Assembly (NCBI RefSeq): GCF_050296195.1
Contig: NZ_JBNKRB010000012.1
From: Gynuella sp050296195
GTDB taxonomy: Bacteria > Pseudomonadota > Gammaproteobacteria > Pseudomonadales > Natronospirillaceae
DNA: 64,000 nt
Reading direction: 5' to 3' (one strand)
Part shown: positions 17,994-27,020 of the stretch, piece by piece
Layout of the letters: the number at the start of each line of letters is the position of its first letter
How positions within the stretch are numbered: the first letter of the stretch is position 1
Notes under the pieces: generated by a model
What the model was told of the DNA's origin: nothing
Seen by the model: the letters and a program-made list of their open reading frames with translations, nothing else
The model's database searches: none
Program-made: the position numbers and the translations under genes

Positions 17994-19256
17994 TCAAATA
18001 TTGACGCGCTGAATGGAAGCGCCCAGATTCTGAAGTTTTTCTTCAATGCACTCATAACCACGATCAATATGATATACGCGGTCAACCATGGTCTGACCTT
18101 CTGCAACCAGCCCCGCCAGCACCAGACTTGCAGATGCACGCAGATCCGTGGCCATAACCGGCGCTCCGGTCAGCACTTTTTTACCTTTAATAACGACTGT
18201 ATTGCCTGATACCTGGCAATCTGCTCCCAAACGGGTGAGTTCCTGAATGTGCATAAAACGGTTCTCAAATACAGTTTCAATCACCGTGCCTGTACCTTCG
18301 GCAACCGCATTCAAAACAGTAAACTGAGCCTGCATGTCGGTGGGGAAAGCCGGATAGGGAGCCGTCAGCACATCAACAGCTTTAGGGCGTTGTCCCTGCA
18401 TATCCAAACTGATCCAGTCCTCCCCGGTTTCTATGTGAGCGCCGGATTCGCGCAATTTGATTAACACTGCGTCCAGCAGAGACGGATCTGTATTTTTAAG
18501 CTTAACGCACCCTCCAGTCACTGCGGCTGCAACCAGATAGGTTCCGGTTTCAATCCGGTCCGGCAAAATGGCATATTCACACCCCTTCAATGCCTCAACA
18601 CCGTGAACCACAATTCTATCGGTGCCGACGCCTTCTATATTTGCTCCCATGGCGATCAGACACTTGGCCAGATCAACCACTTCCGGTTCTTTGGCAGCAT
18701 TTTCCAGAACCGTGGTGCCTTCGGCCAGAGTCGCCGCCATTAACAGGTTTTCTGTCCCGGTTACGGTGACGGTATCAAAGAAGATCTTTGCACCTTTCAA
18801 GCGTCCATTGGTGCGGGCATTAATATAACCATCCTCTACCCTGATCTCAGCACCCATCGCTTCCAAACCTTTAATATGCAGGTCAACCGGCCGGCTACCA
18901 ATCGCACAACCGCCCGGTAGAGATACCCGGGCCTGCCCAAAATGAGCCACCAATGGACCCAACACAAGAATGGAGGCCCTCATGGTTTTTACCAAACTGT
19001 AAGGAGCAGTAAAATCGTTGATCTGACCAGCACAGATTTCAACACTCATGTCTTCGCCAATAATTGCCTGGATGCCCATGCAACCCAGCAATTCCAACAT
19101 CGTGGTAATATCCTGAAGATGGGGCAGGTTTCGAATCGTCTGAAATTCTTTGGTCAGTAAAGCCGATGCGATAATCGGTAAAGCAGCATTCTTTGCACCG
19201 GATATTCGGATTTCTCCGCCTAACCTGGCACCACCATTGATCAGTAGTTTATCCAT
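17994..19256 (-). CDS. murA: UDP-N-acetylglucosamine 1-carboxyvinyltransferase
   Basis: This enzyme commits UDP-GlcNAc to peptidoglycan synthesis by adding enolpyruvate; it is the fosfomycin target. It has 420 residues and begins MDKLLINGGARLGGEIRISG. The catalytic loop reads LPGGCAIGSRPVDLH, with the reactive Cys present, so fosfomycin sensitivity is expected at this site. It heads the murA-hisG-hisD-hisC unit. The bolA-like gene (ibaG) that often precedes murA is missing. Confidence 0.96.
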   Translation of the reverse strand: MDKLLINGGARLGGEIRISGAKNAALPIIASALLTKEFQTIRNLPHLQDITTMLELLGCMGIQAIIGEDMSVEICAGQINDFTAPYSLVKTMRASILVLGPLVAHFGQARVSLPGGCAIGSRPVDLHIKGLEAMGAEIRVEDGYINARTNGRLKGAKIFFDTVTVTGTENLLMAATLAEGTTVLENAAKEPEVVDLAKCLIAMGANIEGVGTDRIVVHGVEALKGCEYAILPDRIETGTYLVAAAVTGGCVKLKNTDPSLLDAVLIKLRESGAHIETGEDWISLDMQGQRPKAVDVLTAPYPAFPTDMQAQFTVLNAVAEGTGTVIETVFENRFMHIQELTRLGADCQVSGNTVVIKGKKVLTGAPVMATDLRASASLVLAGLVAEGQTMVDRVYHIDRGYECIEEKLQNLGASIQRVNI

Positions 19257-19443
19257 TAATGTTTAAAGCCTATATTTGCCTGTCTGCTGATACTACCACT
19301 GCTGGCCCGGATAAATCAGAGACTATAAAAGTGTTTTAAGAACTTCTGGCCATTCAAATACCGAATAAGAGCCGACATACAAAAATATGCCAGGGGCAGC
19401 ATCTGCGGAACCAAAACGAATATCTATCAGAGGAAGGGTATAT

Positions 19444-19463
19444 CCCGCCCCGAAAAGGGCGGG
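19444..19463 (-). terminator. GC-rich hairpin after mlaC
   Basis: A 7-bp stem CCCGCCC / GGGCGGG with a 6-base loop lies 28 bases past the mlaC stop and upstream of murA. It probably ends mlaC transcription; it has no clear U-tail. The rest of 19257-19490 holds the murA promoter region and no gene. Confidence 0.5.
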
Positions 19464-19490
19464 CATTATAAATAAGAAAGCGAGAAATGG

Positions 19491-20192
19491 CTAAATATCT
19501 GAATCGTTATCCTGAGAATCCTCTAGCAACTCTTTGCTTGGATTGACGTAAGCCTTCTCATCCCAGCTTTGCTGGACTGTTTCAGTCCACATATCAATGG
19601 CTTTATCCATATCCCCGCCAGCTTCTTTCATGAGCCGATCAAACCGATTACGAAACGTTACGCCGATATTCACACCGTTAAATGTTACATTCTGCATGGC
19701 CCAGCCATTGCGTTTTTTCGAATAGTACATGGACTGAACCACTGGATAGTGAGTTCCGGATTTATCCACTACCTCGAGGTAAACCCGAGTGTTTTTGAAT
19801 GTATCTTTTTTATCATCTTTGGAAGGTACAATTTCAAAACTCAACCCTTTAAAGCTTTTGATACCCAAAGCATAAGTACTCAGGAGACTGGTTTTAAAGA
19901 CTTTAAGAAATCGTCGTTTTTGCTCTATGGTTGCTGATGACAGGTATTTTCCCATCACCCGACCGGCAATCAGTTCATATCCCACCACGGGTTCCAGCAA
20001 TGTCTGCATATTCTGCAAATACTCTGCTGAATTGTCCTGATCTCCATATTTTTCGATTAGAACCAGTATTTGATCCAGGCTTTCTTTAACAGTCTCTTTG
20101 GCTGTCTTATCCGGCGTCAATGCATAAACCGAATTGGAAATCAAAAACAGAAAGCTGATCAGCACAAACCGTGTTAACGCAACTACTCTCAT
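19491..20192 (-). CDS. mlaC: MlaC/Ttg2D family periplasmic phospholipid-binding protein
   Basis: This is a soluble shuttle that carries phospholipids between the outer membrane and the MlaFEDB complex. Residues 1-24 form a signal peptide (..SNSVYA). The body has family segments GRVMGKYLSSAT, FKTSLLSTYALGIKSF and GWAMQNVTFNGVNIGVTFRNRF. It has 233 residues. Its usual partners mlaF, mlaE, mlaD and mlaB are absent on both sides: the next genes are murA and the divergent caxA. It may work with a complex encoded elsewhere. Confidence 0.88.
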   Translation of the reverse strand: MRVVALTRFVLISFLFLISNSVYALTPDKTAKETVKESLDQILVLIEKYGDQDNSAEYLQNMQTLLEPVVGYELIAGRVMGKYLSSATIEQKRRFLKVFKTSLLSTYALGIKSFKGLSFEIVPSKDDKKDTFKNTRVYLEVVDKSGTHYPVVQSMYYSKKRNGWAMQNVTFNGVNIGVTFRNRFDRLMKEAGGDMDKAIDMWTETVQQSWDEKAYVNPSKELLEDSQDNDSDI

Positions 20193-20380
20193 GTTAGCTT
20201 TAACCCATTGCCACTAATAACAGGCGGGACTCTAACACCGCAGATGGCAGCGAATACAGTATAAACGTGGAGTGGTTGTGACAATATTCAGTAAACATTC
20301 ATATCACCACAAAATGTTTTGCAATTAGTCTGCCAAGCGATTTTAATTGGCCGCCACTACTTATCAGTTAAGGAAACAAT

Positions 20381-21337
20381 ATGCTTCTATGGCCCTGTAT
20401 CGCTTTAGCAGCGGGCTTGATCCTCTTAGTTTGGAGTTCGGACAAATTCGTCGCTGGCGCAGCAGCCATTGCCCATAATCTGGGTATGTCACATATTCTG
20501 ATTGGTGTCACAATTGTTTCCATGGGAACGTCTGCACCAGAAATACTGGTTTCAACCAACGCAGCTCTGGACAACGCTCTTAATCTATCCCTGGGGAATG
20601 CCCTGGGCTCCAATATTGCCAATATTGGCCTCGTTCTGGGAATTACTGCACTGATTGCCCCAATACCCGTTTCTGCCCGGGTCATGAAAATTGAGAACCT
20701 GATCGTACTATTAGTTTCGCTGGCGACCGGTTTTATTTTTTATGACTCATTTCTGAGTCGCGGAGAGGGTGTCATTCTGCTTGTGGGGCTCGTCTTGTTT
20801 TTATTGTGGGTGTTTTATGACCATAAGAAGTCTCAGGACGATGACTTTGAAGACGAAATCCCAACCGGGATGAATACCAGCAAAGCCGCAATGTGGTTCA
20901 TTATTGGCCTGAGTGTATTGATGTTTAGTTCCAAAATACTGGTGTGGGGTGCCACCCAAATTGCAATATCACTAAAAATCAGCGAACTCGTCATCGGTGC
21001 AACTATTGTCGCAATTGGCACCAGCCTCCCGGAACTGGCGGCCAGTGTGGCCAGTGCCCGCAAAGGCCATCACGATATCGCGATTGGGAATGTGCTTGGA
21101 TCAAACCTGTTCAATCTTTTGGCTGTTATCGGCATACCAGCGATACTCGCTCCGAATACATTTGCAGCAGACGTATTCTGGCGCGATTATCTTGTCATGA
21201 TTTTTATGACGGCATTTCTGTCAATCAACCTGGTAATCAAGGGCTCCAGCGGCAAATCTTTAGGGCGAATTTTTGCATTAATGGCATTAATTGCATACGG
21301 TGGTTATTTATTTCTCAACTATCAGTCTCTGACCTGA
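20381..21337 (+). CDS. Calcium/sodium antiporter (CaxA/YrbG family)
   Basis: This inner-membrane cation exchanger has 318 residues, about ten membrane segments and two inverted alpha repeats. They are visible as GTSAPEILVSTNAAL...GNALGSNIANIGLVLG and GTSLPELAASVASA...GNVLGSNLFNLLAVIG. An acidic cytoplasmic loop (KKSQDDDFEDE) separates the halves. The ribosome site is AAGGAAA. It is followed after 13 bases by lptC; the kdsD and kdsC genes that usually sit between them are missing. Confidence 0.93.
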   Translation: MLLWPCIALAAGLILLVWSSDKFVAGAAAIAHNLGMSHILIGVTIVSMGTSAPEILVSTNAALDNALNLSLGNALGSNIANIGLVLGITALIAPIPVSARVMKIENLIVLLVSLATGFIFYDSFLSRGEGVILLVGLVLFLLWVFYDHKKSQDDDFEDEIPTGMNTSKAAMWFIIGLSVLMFSSKILVWGATQIAISLKISELVIGATIVAIGTSLPELAASVASARKGHHDIAIGNVLGSNLFNLLAVIGIPAILAPNTFAADVFWRDYLVMIFMTAFLSINLVIKGSSGKSLGRIFALMALIAYGGYLFLNYQSLT

Positions 21338-21350
21338 CCAGGGCTAAATA

Positions 21351-21914
21351 ATGGCAGCCAAAAAGTCGCATCGACCAGTGTTGCTGGTCCCACTACTTAT
21401 CGCCACAGTTGGCTATTTCTGGGTATCCCAAAAAGACATTAGCATCACTGAAGACACAGTCTCGGGCACGCCTGTGCAATTATTTGCCAATGATCTGCAC
21501 AGTCGAAATTTTGATAGCTCAGGACACCTGATTCACGAAATCACGACTCCAGAGCTGGTCATGCCGGGTAAAAATAACGTGATCCTGATCAGTACCCCCA
21601 ATATCGAAGTATTCAACAAAAACGGTCCGGTAAGCCACATCCAAAGCCTTAATGCAATCATTCGCAGTGACGATGACAGTATTGAATTGAATGGTCAGGT
21701 TGAAGTCAGACAGATTGGCGGACCGAACTTAGCAGTATTACTTACAAACCAACTTATATACAATTATCAGACCAAATATGCCTACACTGAAGAGCCTGTT
21801 ACAATGAAAGATCAATTCGGAGTAATGACAGCAGTGGGAATGGAAATAGACGTACAACAAGAAACGGTCAGATTCAATTCAGATGTTGAAGCACAATATG
21901 AAGTCATTCACTAA
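21351..21914 (+). CDS. lptC: LPS export protein LptC
   Basis: This bitopic protein receives lipopolysaccharide from LptB2FG and passes it to LptA. It has 187 residues: one N-terminal membrane helix (about 8-25) and a periplasmic beta-jellyroll. It is the first gene of lptC-lptA-lptB and overlaps lptA. Confidence 0.9.
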   Translation: MAAKKSHRPVLLVPLLIATVGYFWVSQKDISITEDTVSGTPVQLFANDLHSRNFDSSGHLIHEITTPELVMPGKNNVILISTPNIEVFNKNGPVSHIQSLNAIIRSDDDSIELNGQVEVRQIGGPNLAVLLTNQLIYNYQTKYAYTEEPVTMKDQFGVMTAVGMEIDVQQETVRFNSDVEAQYEVIH

Positions 21915-22398
21915 TACCTGTACCTTTCTAATCATGCTAGTGAGCCTGGGAATTTGTACTCCAGCCGTTGCCCTGCCAGACGACACCAAACAACCCATCA
22001 AAGTCAAAGCCAAACAAAGCGAATACAACAATATCAAAGGTGTTATGACCTACTCAGGACAGGTGGAATTTCAGCAGGGCTCCATCAGACTTTATGCTGA
22101 CGAGGTGTTTATCTATCTCGTTGATGGCAGTGTTACAAAAATGACGGCTAACGGCAAACCAGCACACTTCAGCCAGCTACTGAAAGCTGAGGACAAACAA
22201 CCACTGGAAGCTCAGGGCAATTATCTGGAATATAACGTCAATAACGGTGAAATCCTTATAGACGGGGATGCAAAGTTGAACCGCACTGGGAACAATATGT
22301 CTGGTGGCAAGATCCGCTACAACGTCAAAGACGGCAGTGGACAGGCAAATGGCGGAGTTGAAATGACGCTTCAGCCAGATGCTCTGGGGGATCAATGA
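21898..22398 (+). CDS. lptA: LPS transport periplasmic protein LptA
   Basis: This OstA-like protein builds the periplasmic bridge for lipopolysaccharide. It has a signal peptide (about 1-26, ..TPAVA), then IKVKAKQSEYNNIKGVMTYSGQVEF, typical of LptA. I chose ATG 21898 (MKSFTNTC), which has GAAG upstream; ATG 21883 is the alternative. It gives 166 residues. It overlaps lptC by 17 bases and shares ATGA with lptB. Confidence 0.92.
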   Translation: MKSFTNTCTFLIMLVSLGICTPAVALPDDTKQPIKVKAKQSEYNNIKGVMTYSGQVEFQQGSIRLYADEVFIYLVDGSVTKMTANGKPAHFSQLLKAEDKQPLEAQGNYLEYNVNNGEILIDGDAKLNRTGNNMSGGKIRYNVKDGSGQANGGVEMTLQPDALGDQ

Positions 22399-23120
22399 CC
22401 ATTCTATCAGCTAAAAATCTCGCCAAATCCTACGGTCCACGGGAAATCGTGAAAGACGTGTCCCTGGATGTGGGGATAGGCGAAGTTGTCGGCCTGCTTG
22501 GCCCCAATGGAGCTGGTAAAACAACCTGTTTTTATATGATTGTCGGCCTGGTACCTGCAGATCGGGGGCAGGTATATGTCGATCAACAAAATATTACCGG
22601 CCTGCCAATGCACGGCAGAGCCAAAAAAGGTATCGGTTATCTGCCTCAGGAAGCCAGTGTATTCAGAAAGCTTAGCGTGGAACATAACCTGATGGCCATT
22701 CTGGAGATCCGAAAGGAGCTATCCGGTCAACAACGCAGGCAGGAACTCGAAAAACTGTTGAACGAATTCAATATTCAACATGTTCGCAAAAGTCTCGGAA
22801 TGGCTTTATCTGGGGGAGAGCGTCGCCGAGTGGAAATCGCCAGAGCTCTGGCTATGGAACCCAAATTCATATTACTGGATGAACCATTTGCCGGGGTTGA
22901 TCCAATTTCTGTCAGTGACATCAAGGAAATAGTGACACACTTGAAAAATCGCGGTATCGGCGTATTGATTACAGACCATAACGTACGCGAGACATTGGAT
23001 ATCTGTGAACGTGCCTACATAGTAGGTAATGGACATATTATTGCCGAAGGCAACGCAGAACAGATACTAGCCAATCAGAAAGTACGTGAAACCTATCTGG
23101 GCGATAATTTCCGCCTGTAA
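22395..23120 (+). CDS. lptB: LPS export ABC transporter ATPase LptB
   Basis: This ATPase powers extraction of lipopolysaccharide from the inner membrane with LptF and LptG. Walker A is GPNGAGKTT, signature LSGGERRRVEIARAL, Walker B FILLDEPFAGVDP, H-loop ITDHNVRETL. It has 241 residues. It ends 29 bases before rpoN, the conserved order. Confidence 0.96.
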   Translation: MTILSAKNLAKSYGPREIVKDVSLDVGIGEVVGLLGPNGAGKTTCFYMIVGLVPADRGQVYVDQQNITGLPMHGRAKKGIGYLPQEASVFRKLSVEHNLMAILEIRKELSGQQRRQELEKLLNEFNIQHVRKSLGMALSGGERRRVEIARALAMEPKFILLDEPFAGVDPISVSDIKEIVTHLKNRGIGVLITDHNVRETLDICERAYIVGNGHIIAEGNAEQILANQKVRETYLGDNFRL

Positions 23121-23149
23121 GATATGCAAATTTGAGAACCAATGAGTAT

Positions 23150-24685
23150 ATGAAGACTTCTCTACAACTCAAAATGGGTCAACATCTGACCATGACCCCC
23201 CAGTTGCAACAGGCCATTAAGCTGTTACAACTGTCCACATTGGATCTGCAACAGGAGATTCAGCAGGCATTGGATTCCAATCCCATGCTCGAAGTTGAAG
23301 AGGATAGCGAAGGACATCAGGATAATCATGAAAACGGTGTGTTAAAACACGATACAGCCAAAGAAAACGGCGCAACCGATTTCAGCGAAGCCCCCAAAGA
23401 AAACAACGGTAATAATGAAACCGAAGTCCGGGAAATAGACCAGGAATGGGGTGAAAATATCCCTGACGACCTTGCTGTGGACAGCTCCTGGGATGATGTC
23501 TATCAACATGCCCCAACGGGTCTGTCAGCTCCTGCATCCGATGATGACAATTTTTACGAAAATCAGAATTCAACCACTGACAGCCTGGAAGAACATTTGC
23601 GCTGGCAGCTGAATCTGACACCAATGTCTGACCGGGATCGCGCCATCGCATTTGCCATTCTTGACTGTATCAACGCTGATGGCTATTTAAATACGGATTG
23701 GCAAGAGCTGGTCGACTCACTGCAACAGGATATCGGCACAGAGGAAGATCCTCTGGATGTGGAAGAAGTGGATGCAGTATTACACAGACTGCAAATGTTT
23801 GATCCGGTAGGAGTATGCAGCCGTGACCTGCGCGACTGTCTGCTGGCACAACTAAAACAGCTACCGGAAACGACCCCGGCACTCAAAGAAACCATTCAAC
23901 TGGTTGACCAGTATCTCAACCTGCTCGGTAGTAAGGACTACGCTACGATCATGCGTCGTATGAAAATCAAGGAAGATCAACTTAAAGATGTGATTGGCTT
24001 GATTCAGCAGCTGAACCCACGTCCGGGGGAACAAATTGCCCCGCTACAACCAGAGTATGTCATTCCTGACGTCATTGTGAGCAAAGACATAGAAAACCAG
24101 CGCTGGAAGGTAGAACTAAACCCGGAAATTGCACCCCGCTTAAGAGTCAATGCCAGCTATGCCTCCATGGTTAAGCGCGCAGATAGCAGCGATGACAACA
24201 CTTACCTTCGTGACAACCTTCAGGAAGCAAGGTGGTTCATCAAGAGCCTGCAAAGCCGTAACGAAACCCTTCTGAAGGTGGCCACCAAAATCGTCGAACA
24301 CCAACTTGGTTTTTTTGAATATGGTGAAGAAGCCATGAAGCCATTGGTACTGCATGATATTGCCGAAGCTGTGGATATGCATGAGTCCACCATTTCCAGG
24401 GTGACTACTCAGAAATATATGCATACTCCGAGAGGCATCTTTGAGCTGAAGTTCTTCTTTTCCAGCCACGTCAGTACCAGCTCAGGGGGAGAGTGCTCCT
24501 CTACCGCAATCCGTGCAATCATCAAAAAGCTGGTTGCATCAGAGAACCCTAAAAAGCCGTTGAGTGACAGTAAAATCGCTACGATGCTGGGAGATCAGGG
24601 AATTCAGGTAGCACGTAGAACAATCGCAAAATATCGGGAGGCGTTAAATATTCCCCCCTCAAATGAACGTAAACAACTGGTTTAG
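23150..24685 (+). CDS. rpoN: RNA polymerase sigma-54 factor
   Basis: Sigma-54 directs transcription at -24/-12 promoters with enhancer-binding ATPases. The Gln-rich region I (LKMGQHLTMTPQLQQAIKLLQ-like start) is followed by an acidic region II (about 45-115), a core-binding domain, and a C-terminal helix-turn-helix with the RpoN box ARRTIAKYRE. The frame opens at TTG 23132. I used ATG 23150 (MKTSLQLK), which matches the family N-terminus; this gives 511 residues. Confidence 0.96.
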   Translation: MKTSLQLKMGQHLTMTPQLQQAIKLLQLSTLDLQQEIQQALDSNPMLEVEEDSEGHQDNHENGVLKHDTAKENGATDFSEAPKENNGNNETEVREIDQEWGENIPDDLAVDSSWDDVYQHAPTGLSAPASDDDNFYENQNSTTDSLEEHLRWQLNLTPMSDRDRAIAFAILDCINADGYLNTDWQELVDSLQQDIGTEEDPLDVEEVDAVLHRLQMFDPVGVCSRDLRDCLLAQLKQLPETTPALKETIQLVDQYLNLLGSKDYATIMRRMKIKEDQLKDVIGLIQQLNPRPGEQIAPLQPEYVIPDVIVSKDIENQRWKVELNPEIAPRLRVNASYASMVKRADSSDDNTYLRDNLQEARWFIKSLQSRNETLLKVATKIVEHQLGFFEYGEEAMKPLVLHDIAEAVDMHESTISRVTTQKYMHTPRGIFELKFFFSSHVSTSSGGECSSTAIRAIIKKLVASENPKKPLSDSKIATMLGDQGIQVARRTIAKYREALNIPPSNERKQLV

Positions 24686-24804
24686 CTAAACAAGAATACA
24701 TGTCAATCAGACTGTAAAAAAAAATGTAATGAGTGGTAAGGTCTAGGGAAATTCACTACCCAGATCAAGCATTTATCTACAACACAAGCTATTCTTAACA
24801 ATAA

Positions 24805-24823
24805 GCCGGAACGCAGTTCCGGC
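24805..24823 (+). other. Hairpin between rpoN and hpf
   Basis: A perfect 8-bp stem (GCCGGAAC / GTTCCGGC) with a 3-base loop lies in the 189-base gap, 51 bases before hpf. It has no U-tail, so it may be an RNA processing or stability element rather than a terminator. Confidence 0.35.
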
Positions 24824-24874
24824 CCCATAAAGATAAGTGGATGCCAAACATCCAAATAAACTGAGGAGAAGCCT

Positions 24875-25174
24875 ATGCAAATCAATATCAGTGGCCATCA
24901 CCTGGAAATCACCGATCCTCTCAAAGATTACGTCAAAAACCGTATAGAAAAACTGGAAAAACATCACGATCAGATCAGTAATGTTCAAGTTACCTTGTCT
25001 GTCGAAAAGTCCCGACAAAAAGCGGAGGCGCAAATTAATATACCAGGCACACAAATCCATGCAGATGCCACCCATGATGACCTCTACGCTGCTATTGATC
25101 TGATGCACGACAAACTTGACCGACAATTGCTGAAACATAAGGAAAAACATGTTAACCGGCAACATGGCCACTAA
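24875..25174 (+). CDS. hpf: Ribosome hibernation promoting factor (HPF)
   Basis: This small ribosome-binding protein inactivates ribosomes in stationary phase. It has 99 residues, the short HPF/YfiA type, starting MQINISGHHLEITDPLKDYVKNR. A strong AGGAG precedes the start. It lies between rpoN and ptsN, the conserved order. Confidence 0.94.
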   Translation: MQINISGHHLEITDPLKDYVKNRIEKLEKHHDQISNVQVTLSVEKSRQKAEAQINIPGTQIHADATHDDLYAAIDLMHDKLDRQLLKHKEKHVNRQHGH

Positions 25175-25200
25175 TTTAAAAGCAGGTTTCTTTAATACTC

Positions 25201-25644
25201 ATGCTTAAACAAATCCTACAACCCGGCTACATCTTTACAGATGTGGCCGCTACCAGTAAAAAGAAAGCATTACAGGATATCGCCGAGATGATCAGCCAGC
25301 TTGTGCCGGAACTGACATCTGACTATATTTTCGACAACCTGATCGCAAGAGAGCGGCTCGGCAGTACAGGTTTTGGTAATGGTGTTGCCATCCCGCACTG
25401 TCGAATCAGTGATTACGACAAAATCATTGGTGCTTTTTTCAGGTTGAAAGATCCAATTGATTTTGACGCTGTTGATAAACGTCCGGTGAATCTTCTGTTT
25501 GTGTTATTGGTTCCAGAGGAAGAAAAAACAGCTCACCTTGAGGTCTTGTCTCTGTTATCAGAAAAATTCAGTAATGAAACCATACGCAATAAACTGGCAA
25601 CAATGAGCAAGGAAGATATCTACCAGTTATTCATCAATTCGTAA
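25201..25644 (+). CDS. ptsN: Nitrogen PTS EIIA component
   Basis: EIIA-Ntr is the last phosphate acceptor of the regulatory PTS-Ntr chain and controls potassium and nitrogen functions. The phosphorylated residue is His66 in GNGVAIPHCR. It has 147 residues. With ptsO downstream it supplies two of the three chain members; ptsP is not in the window. Confidence 0.95.
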   Translation: MLKQILQPGYIFTDVAATSKKKALQDIAEMISQLVPELTSDYIFDNLIARERLGSTGFGNGVAIPHCRISDYDKIIGAFFRLKDPIDFDAVDKRPVNLLFVLLVPEEEKTAHLEVLSLLSEKFSNETIRNKLATMSKEDIYQLFINS

Positions 25645-25781
25645 CAGAACCAAAATTCCAGGGAAATAACTTCTCTCATGCGGAAGTCGCGTCCGGAGAG
25701 TTTGCGCGGGAGTTCTGTTGTTAATTGATGCTATCTTGAGAAGATGGATGTTGCACTCCCCCGATTGACATTGGAATGACT

Positions 25782-26642
25782 ATGAAACTAATCATAATCA
25801 GCGGCAGATCTGGCTCTGGTAAAACCACCGTGCTGCAGTGCCTCGAAGACAATGGCTATAATTGTATCGATAACATGCCTGTCGCCCTGCTGCCTGAACT
25901 GACTCGACTGCTGTATTCTGAACATCAGGAATCCCGAGTCGCGGTTTGTATTGACGCACGCAATGCGCCATCGTCAATTAAATCCTTTCCAAGAATTGTC
26001 GAACAACTGAACTCCAAAGATATTCAGTGTGAAATTGTCTTTCTGGATGCGAATGATGACACACTACTACAGCGTTATTCCGCCACTCGTCGCAAACACC
26101 CTTTGAGCGGCGAAACCTTATCTCTGGCAGAAGCGATTGACAGGGAAAAACAAATTCTTGATCCAATTGCCAACCTCGCTGACCTGGCCATTGACTCGAC
26201 AACAATGTCCCTGCAAGAGCTTCGCTCACTGATAAAACAAAGAGTGGCGGGCAGGCAACAACAGCATCTTGGATTGATGTTTACCTCTTTCGGCTATAAA
26301 CATGGCGTTCCGACCGACGCTGACTTTGTATTCGATGTCCGTTGTCTTCCCAACCCCTATTGGGACCCATCACTCAGGCAATACACTGGGATTGATCAGG
26401 AGATTATTGAATTTCTCAAAAAAGAACCTGAAGTCAATTTAATGTTTGAGGATATCTATCGTTTACTGGATCGCTGGATTGCCTCATTTGAAGCAAATAA
26501 TCGTAGCTATCTGACGGTTGCAATTGGCTGCACTGGAGGTCAACATAGATCAGTTTTTCTAGTGGAACAATTAGCATCTGCCTTTCGCAGCAGAAACCAC
26601 AGCACTCAGATAAGGCACCGGGAACTAAAGCTTAATCATTAA
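25782..26642 (+). CDS. rapZ: RNase adapter protein RapZ
   Basis: RapZ is a nucleotide- and RNA-binding protein; in E. coli it guides decay of the GlmZ sRNA and so controls glucosamine-6-phosphate synthesis. Walker A is GRSGSGKT and the C-terminal domain has IGCTGGQHRSVFLVEQLA. I chose ATG 25782 because GGA stands 6 bases upstream; for ATG 25776 it would be adjacent. This gives 286 residues. Confidence 0.94.
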   Translation: MKLIIISGRSGSGKTTVLQCLEDNGYNCIDNMPVALLPELTRLLYSEHQESRVAVCIDARNAPSSIKSFPRIVEQLNSKDIQCEIVFLDANDDTLLQRYSATRRKHPLSGETLSLAEAIDREKQILDPIANLADLAIDSTTMSLQELRSLIKQRVAGRQQQHLGLMFTSFGYKHGVPTDADFVFDVRCLPNPYWDPSLRQYTGIDQEIIEFLKKEPEVNLMFEDIYRLLDRWIASFEANNRSYLTVAIGCTGGQHRSVFLVEQLASAFRSRNHSTQIRHRELKLNH

Positions 26643-26661
26643 CAATTTACAAGGCGCATGA

Positions 26662-26931
26662 ATGGTCGAAGAATCCGTCACTATCATCAATAAACTTGGA
26701 CTGCACGCTCGTGCCGCAGCTAAATTTGTCAATGTAGCCAGTCAGTTTGGCGCTCAGATTCGAGTGATTAAAGGTGCCAAGGAAGTGGATGGCAAAAGCA
26801 TAATGTCTGTTATGATGCTAGCTGCCGCCCAAGGGACAGAGCTTTCACTCAGAATTGATGGTAAAGACGAACAAGCAGCACTAACTGCTATAAAAGAGTT
26901 AATTGCCAACCGCTTTGATGAAGCTGAATAG
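26662..26931 (+). CDS. ptsO: Phosphocarrier protein NPr (HPr family)
   Basis: NPr passes phosphate from PtsP to PtsN. It has 89 residues, with the phospho-accepting His15 in KLGLHARAAAKFV and the conserved KSIMSVMMLAA segment around residue 46. It closes the rpoN-hpf-ptsN-rapZ-ptsO group. Confidence 0.94.
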   Translation: MVEESVTIINKLGLHARAAAKFVNVASQFGAQIRVIKGAKEVDGKSIMSVMMLAAAQGTELSLRIDGKDEQAALTAIKELIANRFDEAE

Positions 26932-27020
26932 TTTTTCCGCCATCCAATACTAAGTTCAGCTTTGTTCCACTAGATTAAGTCTACAATTTAACTCCCAGCC
27001 CAGTAAAAATAAGGATTCGG

